This document shows positions 25,266 through 34,001 of a DNA stretch of 64,000 bases, in pieces. The notes below the pieces were generated by a model. That model did no database searches and was not told the DNA's origin. It was given only the letters and a program-made list of their open reading frames with translations. The stretch comes from an uncultured Mediterranea sp. Its GTDB lineage: Bacteria > Bacteroidota > Bacteroidia > Bacteroidales > Bacteroidaceae. The stretch's first letter is position 1. Every line of letters begins with the position of its first letter. The stretch spans positions 62,001 through 126,000 of the forward strand of contig NZ_CABUOL010000006.1 in the NCBI RefSeq assembly GCF_902493215.1, read 5' to 3'. A program made the translations under genes and the position numbers.

Positions 25266-26069
25266 ATGAATCCTTATTTGAATTTTTCTTTGGAAGGTAA
25301 AGTAGCCCTCGTAACAGGTGCTTCTTACGGTATTGGTTTTGCAATCGCTTCCGCCTTTGCAGAACAGGGTGCGAAAATCTGCTTCAACGACATCAACCAG
25401 GAGTTGGTAGACAAAGGCTTGGCCGCTTATAAAGAGAAAGGCATCGCCGTACACGGTTACGTATGCGACGTGACGGACGAACCTGCCGTACAGGCTATGG
25501 TTGCCCAGATTGAGAAAGAAGTAGGCCCCATCGACATTCTGGTGAACAACGCCGGTATCATCCGCCGTATCCCGATGCACGAGATGGCAGCTTCTGAATT
25601 CCGTAAGGTAATCGACATCGACCTGAATGCTCCGTTCATCGTATCCAAGGCCGTATTGCCCGGCATGATGGAGAGAAGACACGGTAAGATTATCAACATC
25701 TGCTCCATGATGTCTGAGCTGGGCCGTGAGACAGTATCGGCTTACGCTGCCGCCAAGGGTGGTCTGAAGATGCTGACCCGTAACATCTGCTCCGAATACG
25801 GTGAATACAACATCCAGTGCAACGGCATCGGCCCGGGCTACATCGCTACTCCGCAGACTGCTCCGCTCCGCGAAAAGCAACCGGACGGCAGCCGTCATCC
25901 GTTCGACTCATTCATCTGCGCCAAGACTCCGGCCGGCCGCTGGCTCGACCCGCAGGAACTGACCGGCCCTGCCGTGTTCCTGGCTTCCGAGGCTTCGAAC
26001 GCCGTAAACGGCCACATCCTCTACGTGGATGGCGGTATCCTGGCTTACATTGGCAAACAACCTAAATAA
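25266..26069 (+). CDS. SDR family oxidoreductase, KduD/gluconate 5-dehydrogenase type
   Basis: 267 residues. Classical short-chain dehydrogenase: GASYGIGFAIA cofactor motif near residue 20, VNNAGII, catalytic Ser in NICSMMSELG and YAAAKGG (Tyr-x3-Lys). The body resembles Bacteroides gluconate 5-dehydrogenase and 2-deoxy-D-gluconate 3-dehydrogenase (KduD), which act on keto-deoxy sugar acids from uronate breakdown. An insert between YIATPQTAPLRE and the C terminus is typical of this group. The next gene is a DUF4861 lipoprotein, which fits uronate-containing glycan use. A terminator separates the two genes. Confidence 0.85.
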   Translation: MNPYLNFSLEGKVALVTGASYGIGFAIASAFAEQGAKICFNDINQELVDKGLAAYKEKGIAVHGYVCDVTDEPAVQAMVAQIEKEVGPIDILVNNAGIIRRIPMHEMAASEFRKVIDIDLNAPFIVSKAVLPGMMERRHGKIINICSMMSELGRETVSAYAAAKGGLKMLTRNICSEYGEYNIQCNGIGPGYIATPQTAPLREKQPDGSRHPFDSFICAKTPAGRWLDPQELTGPAVFLASEASNAVNGHILYVDGGILAYIGKQPK

Positions 26070-26097
26070 TCAGCATTGATTTAGGCATACCTTTTAC

Positions 26098-26155
26098 AAT
26101 GGATAATTGGGGCGGAAGGAAGCTTCCGGATTCAATTATCCATTTTTTCTTTTTG
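26098..26155 (+). terminator. Intrinsic terminator after the KduD-like gene
   Basis: Perfect 12-bp stem AATGGATAATTG/CAATTATCCATT followed by TTTTCTTTTT. The loop contains a second small hairpin, GGAAGGAAGCTTCC. It partly insulates the DUF4861 gene, 28 bp downstream. Confidence 0.8.
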
Positions 26156-26182
26156 GTCTGAAAACATATTGACGATTCTGTT

Positions 26183-27412
26183 ATGAAGAAAATAATTTTA
26201 TCCTGCCTGGCAGCCTGTATGCTGCTGGCCTGTGCCAACAACCGTCCGATGACGGTGACCGTCAGCAATCCGCTGGGCGTAGACCGTTCCGGCGAGATGG
26301 TGGAAGTGTCTATGGACGAAATCAGCAGCCGGCTGAAGCTGGCAGACACGGCACAGATTGTGGTGCTCGACGCCGAAGGGAACGAAATCCCTTATCAGAT
26401 AACCTACGACGACAAAGTGATATTCCCCGCAACGGTGGCCGCCGGAGCTACAGCGACCTATACCATTCAGGAAGGTGTACCTCAGCCGGTAGAGGTGAAG
26501 GCTTGCGGACGTCAGTATCCCGAACGCCTGGACGACATGGCTTGGGAAAACGACCTGGTGGCCTTCCGTGCCTACGGACCTGCCTTGCAGGCCGGTGGTG
26601 AGCGTGGTTTTGGCTACGACCTTTTCCTGAAGCGCGGCACCTCCGAACCTGTGCTGGAAGAGATGTATGCCAAGGAGCTGGACAAGGAAGCCCGTGCCCG
26701 TGCCGCTGAGCTGCGGAAGACCGACCCCAAGGTTGCATCCGAACTGTTGCGTTCCATCTCCTATCACATAGACCATGGCAATGGCATGGATTGCTATGCT
26801 GTAGGTCCGACGCTGGGCGCCGGTGTGGCTGCGCTGGTGGCCGACGGTGAAATCGTGTATCCCTGGTGCTACAAGGACTTCGAAGTGCTGGACAACGGTC
26901 CGTTGCGCTTTACCGTCAAGCTGGAGTTCAATCCGTTGACAGTGAAGGGCGACAGCAGTGTAGTGGAGACGCGTGTCATCACGCTGGATGCCGGTTCGCA
27001 CCTCAACCGTACTGCCGTATCCTATAGCAATCTGAAAGAAGCGATGCCGGTAGTGACAGGCATTGTGCTGCACGACGACGCTCCCGTTGTGACCGATGCC
27101 GAGAAAGGTTACATGACTTACGTTGATCCGACCAACGGCAAGGACAATGGCAAGGTGTTTATGGGTGCTGCCTTCCCGGCCAATGTCAAGGAAGCCAAGG
27201 TTGTGAAGTATACCGATGAAGAAAAGAAGCAGCATGGCAATGCAGAAGGCCATGTGCTGGCTTTCAGTGACTACGAACCCGGTTCGGAATATGTGTACTA
27301 TTGGGGCTTCGGCTGGGATCGTTCCGACGTGAAGGATGCCGCTGCCTGGAATACCTACATGGCCGATTTCGCACAAAAGGTGCGTAATCCGCTGGTTGTA
27401 AGTGTTCAGTAA
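26183..27412 (+). CDS. DUF4861 family lipoprotein
   Basis: 409 residues; lipobox MLLAC after a signal peptide. It matches the DUF4861 family: MTVTVSNPLGVDRSGEMVEV at the mature N terminus, DMAWENDLVAFRAYGPA, and later HIDHGNGMDCYAVGPTLGAG and YVYYWGFGWDRSD near the end. Members occur in polysaccharide-lyase loci of Bacteroidetes, often with KduD/KduI-like enzymes, and are predicted to bind or process sugar chains at the cell surface. The enzymatic activity, if any, is unknown. It follows the KduD-like gene by 113 bp and converges on the response-regulator gene. Confidence 0.85.
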   Translation: MKKIILSCLAACMLLACANNRPMTVTVSNPLGVDRSGEMVEVSMDEISSRLKLADTAQIVVLDAEGNEIPYQITYDDKVIFPATVAAGATATYTIQEGVPQPVEVKACGRQYPERLDDMAWENDLVAFRAYGPALQAGGERGFGYDLFLKRGTSEPVLEEMYAKELDKEARARAAELRKTDPKVASELLRSISYHIDHGNGMDCYAVGPTLGAGVAALVADGEIVYPWCYKDFEVLDNGPLRFTVKLEFNPLTVKGDSSVVETRVITLDAGSHLNRTAVSYSNLKEAMPVVTGIVLHDDAPVVTDAEKGYMTYVDPTNGKDNGKVFMGAAFPANVKEAKVVKYTDEEKKQHGNAEGHVLAFSDYEPGSEYVYYWGFGWDRSDVKDAAAWNTYMADFAQKVRNPLVVSVQ

Positions 27413-27426
27413 AGATACAGGTTTTC

Positions 27427-27458
27427 AAGGGAAAGAGGTCAGAAATACTCTTTCCCTT
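27427..27458. terminator. Bidirectional terminator overlapping the response-regulator stop
   Basis: Perfect 11-bp stem AAGGGAAAGAG/CTCTTTCCCTT with a 10-nt loop, between convergent genes. The right arm encodes the last codons of the response regulator. Confidence 0.65.
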
Positions 27459-28062
27459 TGGAAACCAGTTCTGCTACATTTCTGGCTTCCAGTTTTTCCA
27501 TCAGGCGTTTGCGATAGGTCTGTATGGTGTTGGTACTGAGAAACATTCGTTCGGCTATTTCGGGAGTACTGAACCCTTCTGATAAGTAATTCAATACTTC
27601 TTTTTCCCGTTTGGACAATTCTGGTGCCTGGCAGATGGATGCCGGGAGTGTTTGGTCCAGTTCTGAAAAAGCCTTGCAAAAATATTTGTGTCCTTTCTTG
27701 ATTTCTTTTATGGCGGTATCCAGTTCCTGTAGACTACTGTTTTTTGAAACAGCTCCGTGAATTTTCAGGTGTGAAAGTTTGGATATGACCCAAGGCTCTT
27801 CGTGCATGGTGTATATCAGTATTTTACATTCATGGATCCGGTCACGCAAGAGTTTTATCAGTTCAAATCCGTTTGTTCCTGGAATTTCCAGATCGATGAT
27901 ACAGAAGTCGAAGGTACAGGATGTTATGACTTGTTCCAGTTCCTGGGTGCAGGCAGCATGTTGGCATACGATATCGCCTTGCTGTTCTGCAATGGCTTTG
28001 ATGCCTTCGGCTACGATGGGATGGTCGTCTATAATCAGCAGTTTATACATGCTTTTCTTCAT
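27439..28062 (-). CDS. NarL/LuxR-type response regulator
   Basis: 207 residues from ATG 28062 (ATG 28050 is an equally possible start). Receiver domain: LLIIDDHPIVAEGI with acidic residues, phosphoacceptor Asp in DFCIIDLEIPGTNG, then YTMHEEPW and AVSKNSS (conserved Lys). C-terminal LuxR helix-turn-helix: LSKREKEVLNYLSEGFSTPE and LSTNTIQTYRKRLMEKL. It overlaps the 3' end of the histidine-kinase gene by about 20 bp, so the pair is translationally coupled. Targets are unknown; the neighbouring surface-protein cluster is a natural candidate by position only. Confidence 0.9.
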   Translation of the reverse strand: MKKSMYKLLIIDDHPIVAEGIKAIAEQQGDIVCQHAACTQELEQVITSCTFDFCIIDLEIPGTNGFELIKLLRDRIHECKILIYTMHEEPWVISKLSHLKIHGAVSKNSSLQELDTAIKEIKKGHKYFCKAFSELDQTLPASICQAPELSKREKEVLNYLSEGFSTPEIAERMFLSTNTIQTYRKRLMEKLEARNVAELVSKGKEYF

Positions 28063-29950
28063 TGGATTGTATTTCAAATTGTAGTGTAAAGATATTGTTT
28101 CCTCCGGCTGATACGGTCTGGCAGGTTGTGGCACGTATTGCTTTGACGCGGTCGTTTACAGTACGTAAACCGATGCCTTCGCTTGTTGATACTGTTGGTG
28201 ATGTAGGCCGGGTACTGTTGTCGGTAATTTGTAATGTGTATTTTCTATTGTTCTCGGCCTGCAGGCTGATGTGGATATGACTGGCCTGGGTGTGCTTTAC
28301 AATATTCATGGTAAGTTCCTGTACAATCCGATATAATTCGTAGGCAGTTTTGTTGGGTAGATTTCGTGAAGCATTGTCTGTGGTTGGGGTGTAACAAATT
28401 TGTATGCCTGTATTGCCCGCTAAATCTTTCGTATAGCGTGCCAGTATTTCATCCAGGCTGAGTTCGTCGAATTCGGGTGGCATCAGTTCATGTGAAATGT
28501 TGCGCACATTGTTACGTATTTGCCCGATGAGGAGGGCCAATTCCTGTATTTTATCCTTTGATGTGAGCGTATGCATTCTCATTTGCAAGGCCAGCAGGTC
28601 GTTGGCGATGCCGTCGTGTAATTCTTTTGCGAAATATTTGCATTCAGTTTCCAGTCCGTCGATATATCGGCGTGTTGAGTTGAGTTCGTTTTCCTGCTTC
28701 AGCAACTCGATTCTTTTTTCGGCCATTCGTTTTTTGTAGTATACAATCAATAAGATTATGAATACTGCGATTACCAAGATTCCTCCCCCTATGGCGCTTT
28801 TTAACAAAAGGGCCTGATGTTCCAGTTGTTGCTGTTTCAGGTGGGCTATTTGTAGTTCTTTCTCTTGAGTCTGGTATTTTACATTGAATTCGGCCATTTG
28901 TTGGGTCAGATTATGTTGGGACAGTGTATCAGTCCACATGCGGGCACTATCCATGTATGCGTATGCTAACGTCTGATTGCCCGTCGCATGGTAACATTGT
29001 GCAATCTGTGTGAGAAGAGTTTTGGGTTCACTGCCTATGTCCCTTTTCCGTAACCATAGCATGTCTTTCAGTGCCTGTGTATAATTCTTTCGGTTCATTT
29101 CTGTAGAAGCCCTTACTTGTATGAATCCGATGGCGGCAATGGAGTGAGGCGGTACTTCTTTCAATAGGCGGTTACCGATTTGCAAGTAATACTCTACGGA
29201 ATCGGCTTGTTCTTTCCGTTCGAACACCCTCAGTAGCGACGGCATGCACCTGATTTTCCAGACAGGAGCGTTTTCACCGGACTGACAGGCTATCTTCCAT
29301 GCTTTTTGGATGGATTGTTCGGCATCTTTTATTTTGTTCAGCTCTGCTTTGATAGCTGCACGGAGTTGCCATGTTGAGAACGTGGAAAAGGGATCATCTG
29401 TATTTACGGCATGTTCTGCCGACAAATCAATATATTTTTCAGCTTCGTCGAGTTGCCGGATATTGAAATAAAGAACTGATACATTGTTGTAGATGTGGGT
29501 TATCCAACCTTCATCTTTGTATTGCAGGGCAGCCTCCAAGGCTTTGTTATAATAATAGATGGTGGAGTCGTTCATGTGCCGCTGTCGGTAAAGGATGGCC
29601 AAATCGTTGTACACACTGATATGTTTTTCCAGGTCCTTCATTTTGGGCAAATAGGGAAGCACTCTTTTTTTCATTTCGAAGGCTTGTTCTCCTTTGCCAA
29701 GATATACCAATAGAGTGCCTTGTTCGTTGAGAAGTATGGGGTAGACGGGCGATTGTTCTACTCCAGGTACGGCGAAGGCGCTGTCGAAGGTACGTTGTGC
29801 TTGTTCATAGTTTGCTTGGCCCCCTTCGCTCATAAGGTTGGCTGCGCGGTTATAAAATTGTGTCAATAAAGTGTCTATGGGTAACTTTTGGGCATAAAGT
29901 GGGGATGAGAGTAAAAGAAGTAGAAACAATATTTTGTGATGTACTTTCAT
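28043..29950 (-). CDS. TPR-containing sensor histidine kinase (HisKA_3 type)
   Basis: 635 residues. Signal-like N terminus (KILFLLLLLSSPLYA), then TPR-like helical repeats over residues about 30-370, including SVYNDLAILYRQ and HIYNNVSVLYFNIRQLDEA. One transmembrane helix near residues 387-410 (IGGGILVIAVFIILLIVYY) leads to a coiled segment, the phosphoacceptor motif ELHDGIANDLLALQMR and a GHKL ATPase with EGIGLRTVNDRVKAI. This architecture (periplasmic TPR sensor with NarL-type kinase) is common in Bacteroidetes. The signal is unknown. It overlaps its cognate regulator. Confidence 0.9.
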   Translation of the reverse strand: MKVHHKILFLLLLLSSPLYAQKLPIDTLLTQFYNRAANLMSEGGQANYEQAQRTFDSAFAVPGVEQSPVYPILLNEQGTLLVYLGKGEQAFEMKKRVLPYLPKMKDLEKHISVYNDLAILYRQRHMNDSTIYYYNKALEAALQYKDEGWITHIYNNVSVLYFNIRQLDEAEKYIDLSAEHAVNTDDPFSTFSTWQLRAAIKAELNKIKDAEQSIQKAWKIACQSGENAPVWKIRCMPSLLRVFERKEQADSVEYYLQIGNRLLKEVPPHSIAAIGFIQVRASTEMNRKNYTQALKDMLWLRKRDIGSEPKTLLTQIAQCYHATGNQTLAYAYMDSARMWTDTLSQHNLTQQMAEFNVKYQTQEKELQIAHLKQQQLEHQALLLKSAIGGGILVIAVFIILLIVYYKKRMAEKRIELLKQENELNSTRRYIDGLETECKYFAKELHDGIANDLLALQMRMHTLTSKDKIQELALLIGQIRNNVRNISHELMPPEFDELSLDEILARYTKDLAGNTGIQICYTPTTDNASRNLPNKTAYELYRIVQELTMNIVKHTQASHIHISLQAENNRKYTLQITDNSTRPTSPTVSTSEGIGLRTVNDRVKAIRATTCQTVSAGGNNIFTLQFEIQSNEEKHV

Positions 29951-29978
29951 GATTGTGGATTGAAAACATATTTGTCGG

Positions 29979-29986
29979 CAAATATA
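29979..29986 (-). promoter_or_regulatory. Promoter -7 box of the kinase/regulator pair
   Basis: Minus-strand TATATTTG, 28 bp before the kinase ATG. No clear -33 element. Confidence 0.5.
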
Positions 29987-30238
29987 CGTTTTTGTTTTTA
30001 ATTGTTTGAATAAGTATTGAAAACCTTTTTAAATGGATTCTTTCAGGATTAAAAACGTAGATGTCCATGTGTATTTATTGTTCTGTTGTTTCCTGTTGAT
30101 TGATAGTTATATTGTCAAGTAAAAGATGAAATGGTTTGAAAAATCACCTTTTTAGGTGACAAATTTGTATTCTTTTTATTTGTTATTTTGAAGAGTCTAA
30201 GATTATATGTAAAGAACTTAATTTAAGGATGTAATGCT

Positions 30239-30358
30239 ATGGTAAAAAAGGAAGAATATCAATCTCCGGAAATTGTAATTTATGAAATGGAAACTGAAGG
30301 GGTCTTGGCTGCTTCAGGTCAAGTGACAGCACCTCCTTTTACAGAGGATCAATGGTAA
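30239..30358 (+). CDS. 39-residue peptide upstream of the surface-protein cluster
   Basis: An ATG frame of 39 codons: lysine-rich start (MVKKEEYQSPEIVIYEME), then TEGVLAASG, a Pro-rich part and the C-terminal TEDQW. AAGGATG precedes the ATG. Short ORFs of this kind (basic start, Pro-Glu-Ile/Val segment, small-residue EGVLAASG core) are familiar upstream of lipoprotein genes in Bacteroides but, as far as I know, have no assigned function. It ends 21 bp before the GLUG lipoprotein. The final acidic-Trp tail recurs at the end of two downstream proteins. It has no signal peptide. Confidence 0.7.
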   Translation: MVKKEEYQSPEIVIYEMETEGVLAASGQVTAPPFTEDQW

Positions 30359-30379
30359 TATAATTATAAAGTTTAGGTT

Positions 30380-32590
30380 ATGAAAACATTTAATGTATGG
30401 TTATGTGTCCTGGCCATGTTGGGAGTGGTTGCAGGGTGTAGTGAAGAGGTATTTCCTGAAGAAGAAGTTGGAGTTACGGACGAAGCGCCTTTTGTGCTTT
30501 ATGCCACTTGCGGCTCGGATGCCGATACCCGTCTGGCTTTTGGAGAAGGCGGGATTAATCTGAAATGGGAAGACGGAGACCGGTTGGCATTGGTAGAAGT
30601 TAGCGATATGGAGCAAAATGTAGCTCCTATTTATCTGACTACCAGTTTGGATGAACCTTCGGCTACGGCTGAATTTCGTTCGGAACATGCGGTTCCAGCA
30701 GGGAAGTATTTTGTCAGAGGGGCGGCAGCTGGTGGATACAGAACATCTGAAGAATGGATGAGCTTTGGATGTAATGAAGACGATTGGAGTGATCATCGCT
30801 CTGGTTATGCATTAAGAGATTTTTCTGGATATAATAACTGGTTTGGAAATGATATCCTATACGCTCCTGTCATAGAGATTAAGGAAGGGCAGGTGTCTGC
30901 CACAATCGAGCTTCAGCATGCTTTTTGCATGTTGAAGTTCAACATTACGGGAACTGAACAATTGACCAATAAGGGTTTTATATCCGTAGGAATGTTGTGC
31001 CCTACAAAAGCTTTTCCTGTATATGCCCAGTTGGATGAAAACGGAGAAAGTTTCAGTCAGGTATTGACGGGGACCTCGAGGATAGAATGCGGGTCGGAAA
31101 TGACTGGAGTGCAAATTATAGAAAAGATTAAGGGGATGGCTGCTCTTATTCTGCCGGTGGATATGACGGGTCATAAAGTCTATTTTTATGTGGAGGAGTC
31201 TCATACCGGTGCAGGTGTGGACAATGTGCGTCAGGAGCATATTTATGAATTTGTCAAGGACGGTAAGGACTTGAAGCCTGGAGTTGCTTATACGATCAAT
31301 CTGAATTTGGCTGAGGCCAGGAAAATTGTGATAGAGAATGGAGAACTTTCCAAGCCGGAGCATTTTAGGGCATTGGCCTATCATCCGATTTCTAGTGATT
31401 ACAAGGTAACACAGGACATTGACTTCAGTGGTGAAACCTTTTTCCCGATGCGGAGTTTCCTGAAGAATTTCGATGGCCAGGAGCATACGTTAAACAATTT
31501 GACGATTGACTGGCCGTTCGATGGGGCAGGGCTTTTTGAGGCTATAAATAACGGTAATGATCTTATTAATTTGAATTTGAAAGATGTAACCATAAAGGGG
31601 GTTAACCAGGTTGGTGCATTTTGTGGAGTAATAGGGGAAGGAAGTTCTCTGTCGAATTGTCATCTTTTGGGTACCAATAAAATTAGTGGTACAGGAAGCT
31701 ATATAGGTGGTATCGTAGGCGGATGTAGTCGTATACCCAATAATATATCTGGATGTAGTGTCAATAGTACAACAACCGTTCTCGGGACCAATTTTGTTGG
31801 TGGATTGATAGGTGATGGCAGTGGGGTTTCTAATTCATCTTCTGCAGCTATTGTTGAAGGAGAAAATAATGTTGGAGGTATTGCCGGATATAGTAGTGGA
31901 ATGGTTTCTGAATGTACGTCTTCTGCTCAAGTGACAGCTATGGGTAATCTGGTAGGGGGAATTATTGGTGGCACAACAACAAAAGATGTGATAGGTTATA
32001 GTGCTGGTAAGGTAGCTCAATCTTCTTTTATTGGGAATGTGTCGGGTAAGGATTATGTTGGAGGTATTATTGGTAGAGGCGGCGATGACAATTCAATCAT
32101 TACCAGTTTCTCTACAGGTACTATCAGTGGTGCTTCCAATGTCGGTGGTATTTCCGGTGCGGGTTGTGTTGTAACGAACTGCTATTCACTGAGTGAAATT
32201 ACAGGTACGGATGCGGCAACTACAGCCGGTATCACCGGTGGCGAAATATTAAAGACAATGGAAAAATGCTATTTTGCCGGAACCCTGAAGGGAGGTAGTC
32301 AGTATGGTATTTCAGGTGGTGGTAAATTGTATCAAGGAACGTATTCCAATATCAAAAATTGTCTTACTACTGCCGCAAAGTTGAGTGTGAGTGATCCGGA
32401 ATCTGATGCGCAGTATGTAAATCTGACCTCAATACAGGATCACTTGAATATCATCAATGCAGATAAGGTGTATTCGGAAGAGATTGTTTGGGACGAATAC
32501 CCCAATGAGTGTCCCAAGTTTTTGTGGCAAAACCCTTCGACTAAAACCGAAGGAGTGACTGTTCCTTCGTTTGGAACGGACGAGTGGTGA
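30380..32590 (+). CDS. Fimbrillin-like lipoprotein with GLUG repeats
   Basis: 736 residues. Signal peptide with lipobox VVAGC. The first ~300 residues resemble the fimbrillin (Mfa-like) N-terminal fold: DTRLAFGEGGINLKWEDGDR, then EFVKDGKDLKPGVAYTINL. From about residue 400 there are at least seven GLUG-type beta-helix repeats (VGGIAGYSSGMVSECTSSA, VGGIIGGTTTKD, YVGGIIGRGGDDN). Probably a surface adhesin or binding protein. It ends in SFGTDEW. Lower GC than the housekeeping genes. Downstream lies a MITE-like element, so it may be separated from the rest of the cluster. Confidence 0.85.
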   Translation: MKTFNVWLCVLAMLGVVAGCSEEVFPEEEVGVTDEAPFVLYATCGSDADTRLAFGEGGINLKWEDGDRLALVEVSDMEQNVAPIYLTTSLDEPSATAEFRSEHAVPAGKYFVRGAAAGGYRTSEEWMSFGCNEDDWSDHRSGYALRDFSGYNNWFGNDILYAPVIEIKEGQVSATIELQHAFCMLKFNITGTEQLTNKGFISVGMLCPTKAFPVYAQLDENGESFSQVLTGTSRIECGSEMTGVQIIEKIKGMAALILPVDMTGHKVYFYVEESHTGAGVDNVRQEHIYEFVKDGKDLKPGVAYTINLNLAEARKIVIENGELSKPEHFRALAYHPISSDYKVTQDIDFSGETFFPMRSFLKNFDGQEHTLNNLTIDWPFDGAGLFEAINNGNDLINLNLKDVTIKGVNQVGAFCGVIGEGSSLSNCHLLGTNKISGTGSYIGGIVGGCSRIPNNISGCSVNSTTTVLGTNFVGGLIGDGSGVSNSSSAAIVEGENNVGGIAGYSSGMVSECTSSAQVTAMGNLVGGIIGGTTTKDVIGYSAGKVAQSSFIGNVSGKDYVGGIIGRGGDDNSIITSFSTGTISGASNVGGISGAGCVVTNCYSLSEITGTDAATTAGITGGEILKTMEKCYFAGTLKGGSQYGISGGGKLYQGTYSNIKNCLTTAAKLSVSDPESDAQYVNLTSIQDHLNIINADKVYSEEIVWDEYPNECPKFLWQNPSTKTEGVTVPSFGTDEW

Positions 32591-32641
32591 TGTTTGAATA
32601 GGTCAAAGTTAGAAAAGTCATAATAAAATCATGGAAGAGAA

Positions 32642-32799
32642 AAAAGAGACTATCTACTAAATAGTGAAGTGCTAACATTCTGCTATTCTGAACGCAGTGA
32701 AGAATCTCGTAAGTATTTGTTTGTGTATTGAGATTCTTTACTTCGTTCCCTTGGATTTGTGTATTGATTATACTTTTCTATTTTGAGACAGTCTCTTTT
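32642..32799. mobile_element. MITE-like element with imperfect 27-nt terminal inverted repeats
   Basis: The left end starts AAAAGAGACTATCT (32642 on) and the right end, read inward, starts AAAAGAGACTGTCT (32799 back); similarity continues through AAATAG for about 27 nt. Inside is a second palindrome, GTGAAGAATCTC (32697-32708) and GAGATTCTTTAC (32730-32741). It is 158 bp long and has no coding capacity. No target duplication is obvious. The remaining bases of the 32591-33040 gap show no gene. Confidence 0.7.
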
Positions 32800-33040
32800 G
32801 GGTTACATTTAATATTAGTGCTACTTTCAGTGCGGGCTGATAAGGATGTGTTGGGATGTAGATAGTCTTGCTGTGATTTTCCTTTCTCTTTCATTGGTTA
32901 ATAGATGTTATATTTATTCTATTTGTGATAAATAATAAAGAAAAAACATTAACTTAGGAGCAATTTGAAGAAGGATAATGGATTTATTCATACTTCTGAC
33001 AGAAGTATTGATGCTATTTTATTAACTTAAAAAATTAGCC

Positions 33041-33913
33041 ATGGAAGAAAAAGTGAAGAAGCAGAAATTTCTGCAGTTGCAGTTCAGCATGTTGCTGGTA
33101 GTATGTACGTTATTGCCTGATTTAGGTTCTTTGTTGGGTGTTCCTGATTTTGATATTCCTGTATTTTGTTGTCAACTTGTCGGCATTATATTGGGCGGTA
33201 TGGCATTGCATAGTTTCTATAAGGTTATGGGAACTGCTTTACCGGTGCCTTTCTTGGCTTTGGCCGGTGGTGGATTGTGTTTTGCTTTGCTTTCTTTGTT
33301 CCCTAATATGCCCGCTTGGTTGGATTATATTGGCCTGATTGCTTTATTGATTGCTTTATTTATGAGTAAAGGAAGTTTGGGGATACAATGGAAGAATTGG
33401 GGGAGTCAGGGAGCTTATTTGATTGTTTTGGCCATTCTGTTGCATGTGTATGACAGTATCGGTGATACTACCATGACAGGAATAGCAGCCTTGATAGGTT
33501 TGATTCTCTATTTCATAGGCTTGGGCAAGCTGAAGGATAGTTTGGACGCTGATGGGGCTAAGGGAGCTTCCCGATTGAAGATTGCTGTAATCCTAAGTAT
33601 CGTGGCGGTGATATTTGGTTGGATTCCTTTGTTGGGAGGTATCATAGCCGGCATTTTGTTGATTATTGCTTTTGTTGTGGAATATATGGGCTATAGTGCC
33701 ATGAAGCGCTCTGCTTCATTGGGAACTGAAGGACAAAATGGTGCCGGAAAGTTGTGTATCAGTATGATTGTATTGCTGGTAGCTGCCCTCATTGATTTAT
33801 TCCCTTTGACAGGAATGATTGTGGGGTTGATTTCATTGATAGCTCTTTGGTTTGTATTCCAAGGTTGGAATATGATTCTTTGGGGAATGGAAGATAAAAT
33901 AGAAAAGCAATAA
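33041..33913 (+). CDS. Multi-pass membrane protein of unknown function
   Basis: 290 residues with about eight predicted membrane helices, short polar ends and no signal peptide. Repeated glycine-rich hydrophobic stretches (LVGIILGGMALH, IPLLGGIIAGILLIIAFVVE, FPLTGMIVGLISLIALWFV) and short loops point to an integral inner-membrane protein; sequence halves look loosely duplicated. I recognise no family. It has a strong terminator after it and is separated from the GLUG gene by the MITE-like element. Lower GC than the housekeeping genes. Confidence 0.7.
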   Translation: MEEKVKKQKFLQLQFSMLLVVCTLLPDLGSLLGVPDFDIPVFCCQLVGIILGGMALHSFYKVMGTALPVPFLALAGGGLCFALLSLFPNMPAWLDYIGLIALLIALFMSKGSLGIQWKNWGSQGAYLIVLAILLHVYDSIGDTTMTGIAALIGLILYFIGLGKLKDSLDADGAKGASRLKIAVILSIVAVIFGWIPLLGGIIAGILLIIAFVVEYMGYSAMKRSASLGTEGQNGAGKLCISMIVLLVAALIDLFPLTGMIVGLISLIALWFVFQGWNMILWGMEDKIEKQ

Positions 33914-33937
33914 TTATAAATTGGTTAGGATGTTTGA

Positions 33938-33985
33938 ATGGTAGTGCATTTTGTCTGTGCAGAAGGCAATGCACTACCATTTTTG
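33938..33985 (+). terminator. Terminator after the membrane protein
   Basis: Perfect 13-bp stem ATGGTAGTGCATT/AATGCACTACCAT (33938-33950 and 33968-33980) with a 17-nt loop and a T-run. The apparent early start of the BACON frame at 33951 lies inside it. Confidence 0.85.
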
Positions 33986-34001
33986 GAAAAAAGCATTTGT
34001 G

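Noticed and set aside
33951..34001. Early TTG start for the BACON gene
   Set aside because: It falls inside the strong terminator hairpin of the previous gene.
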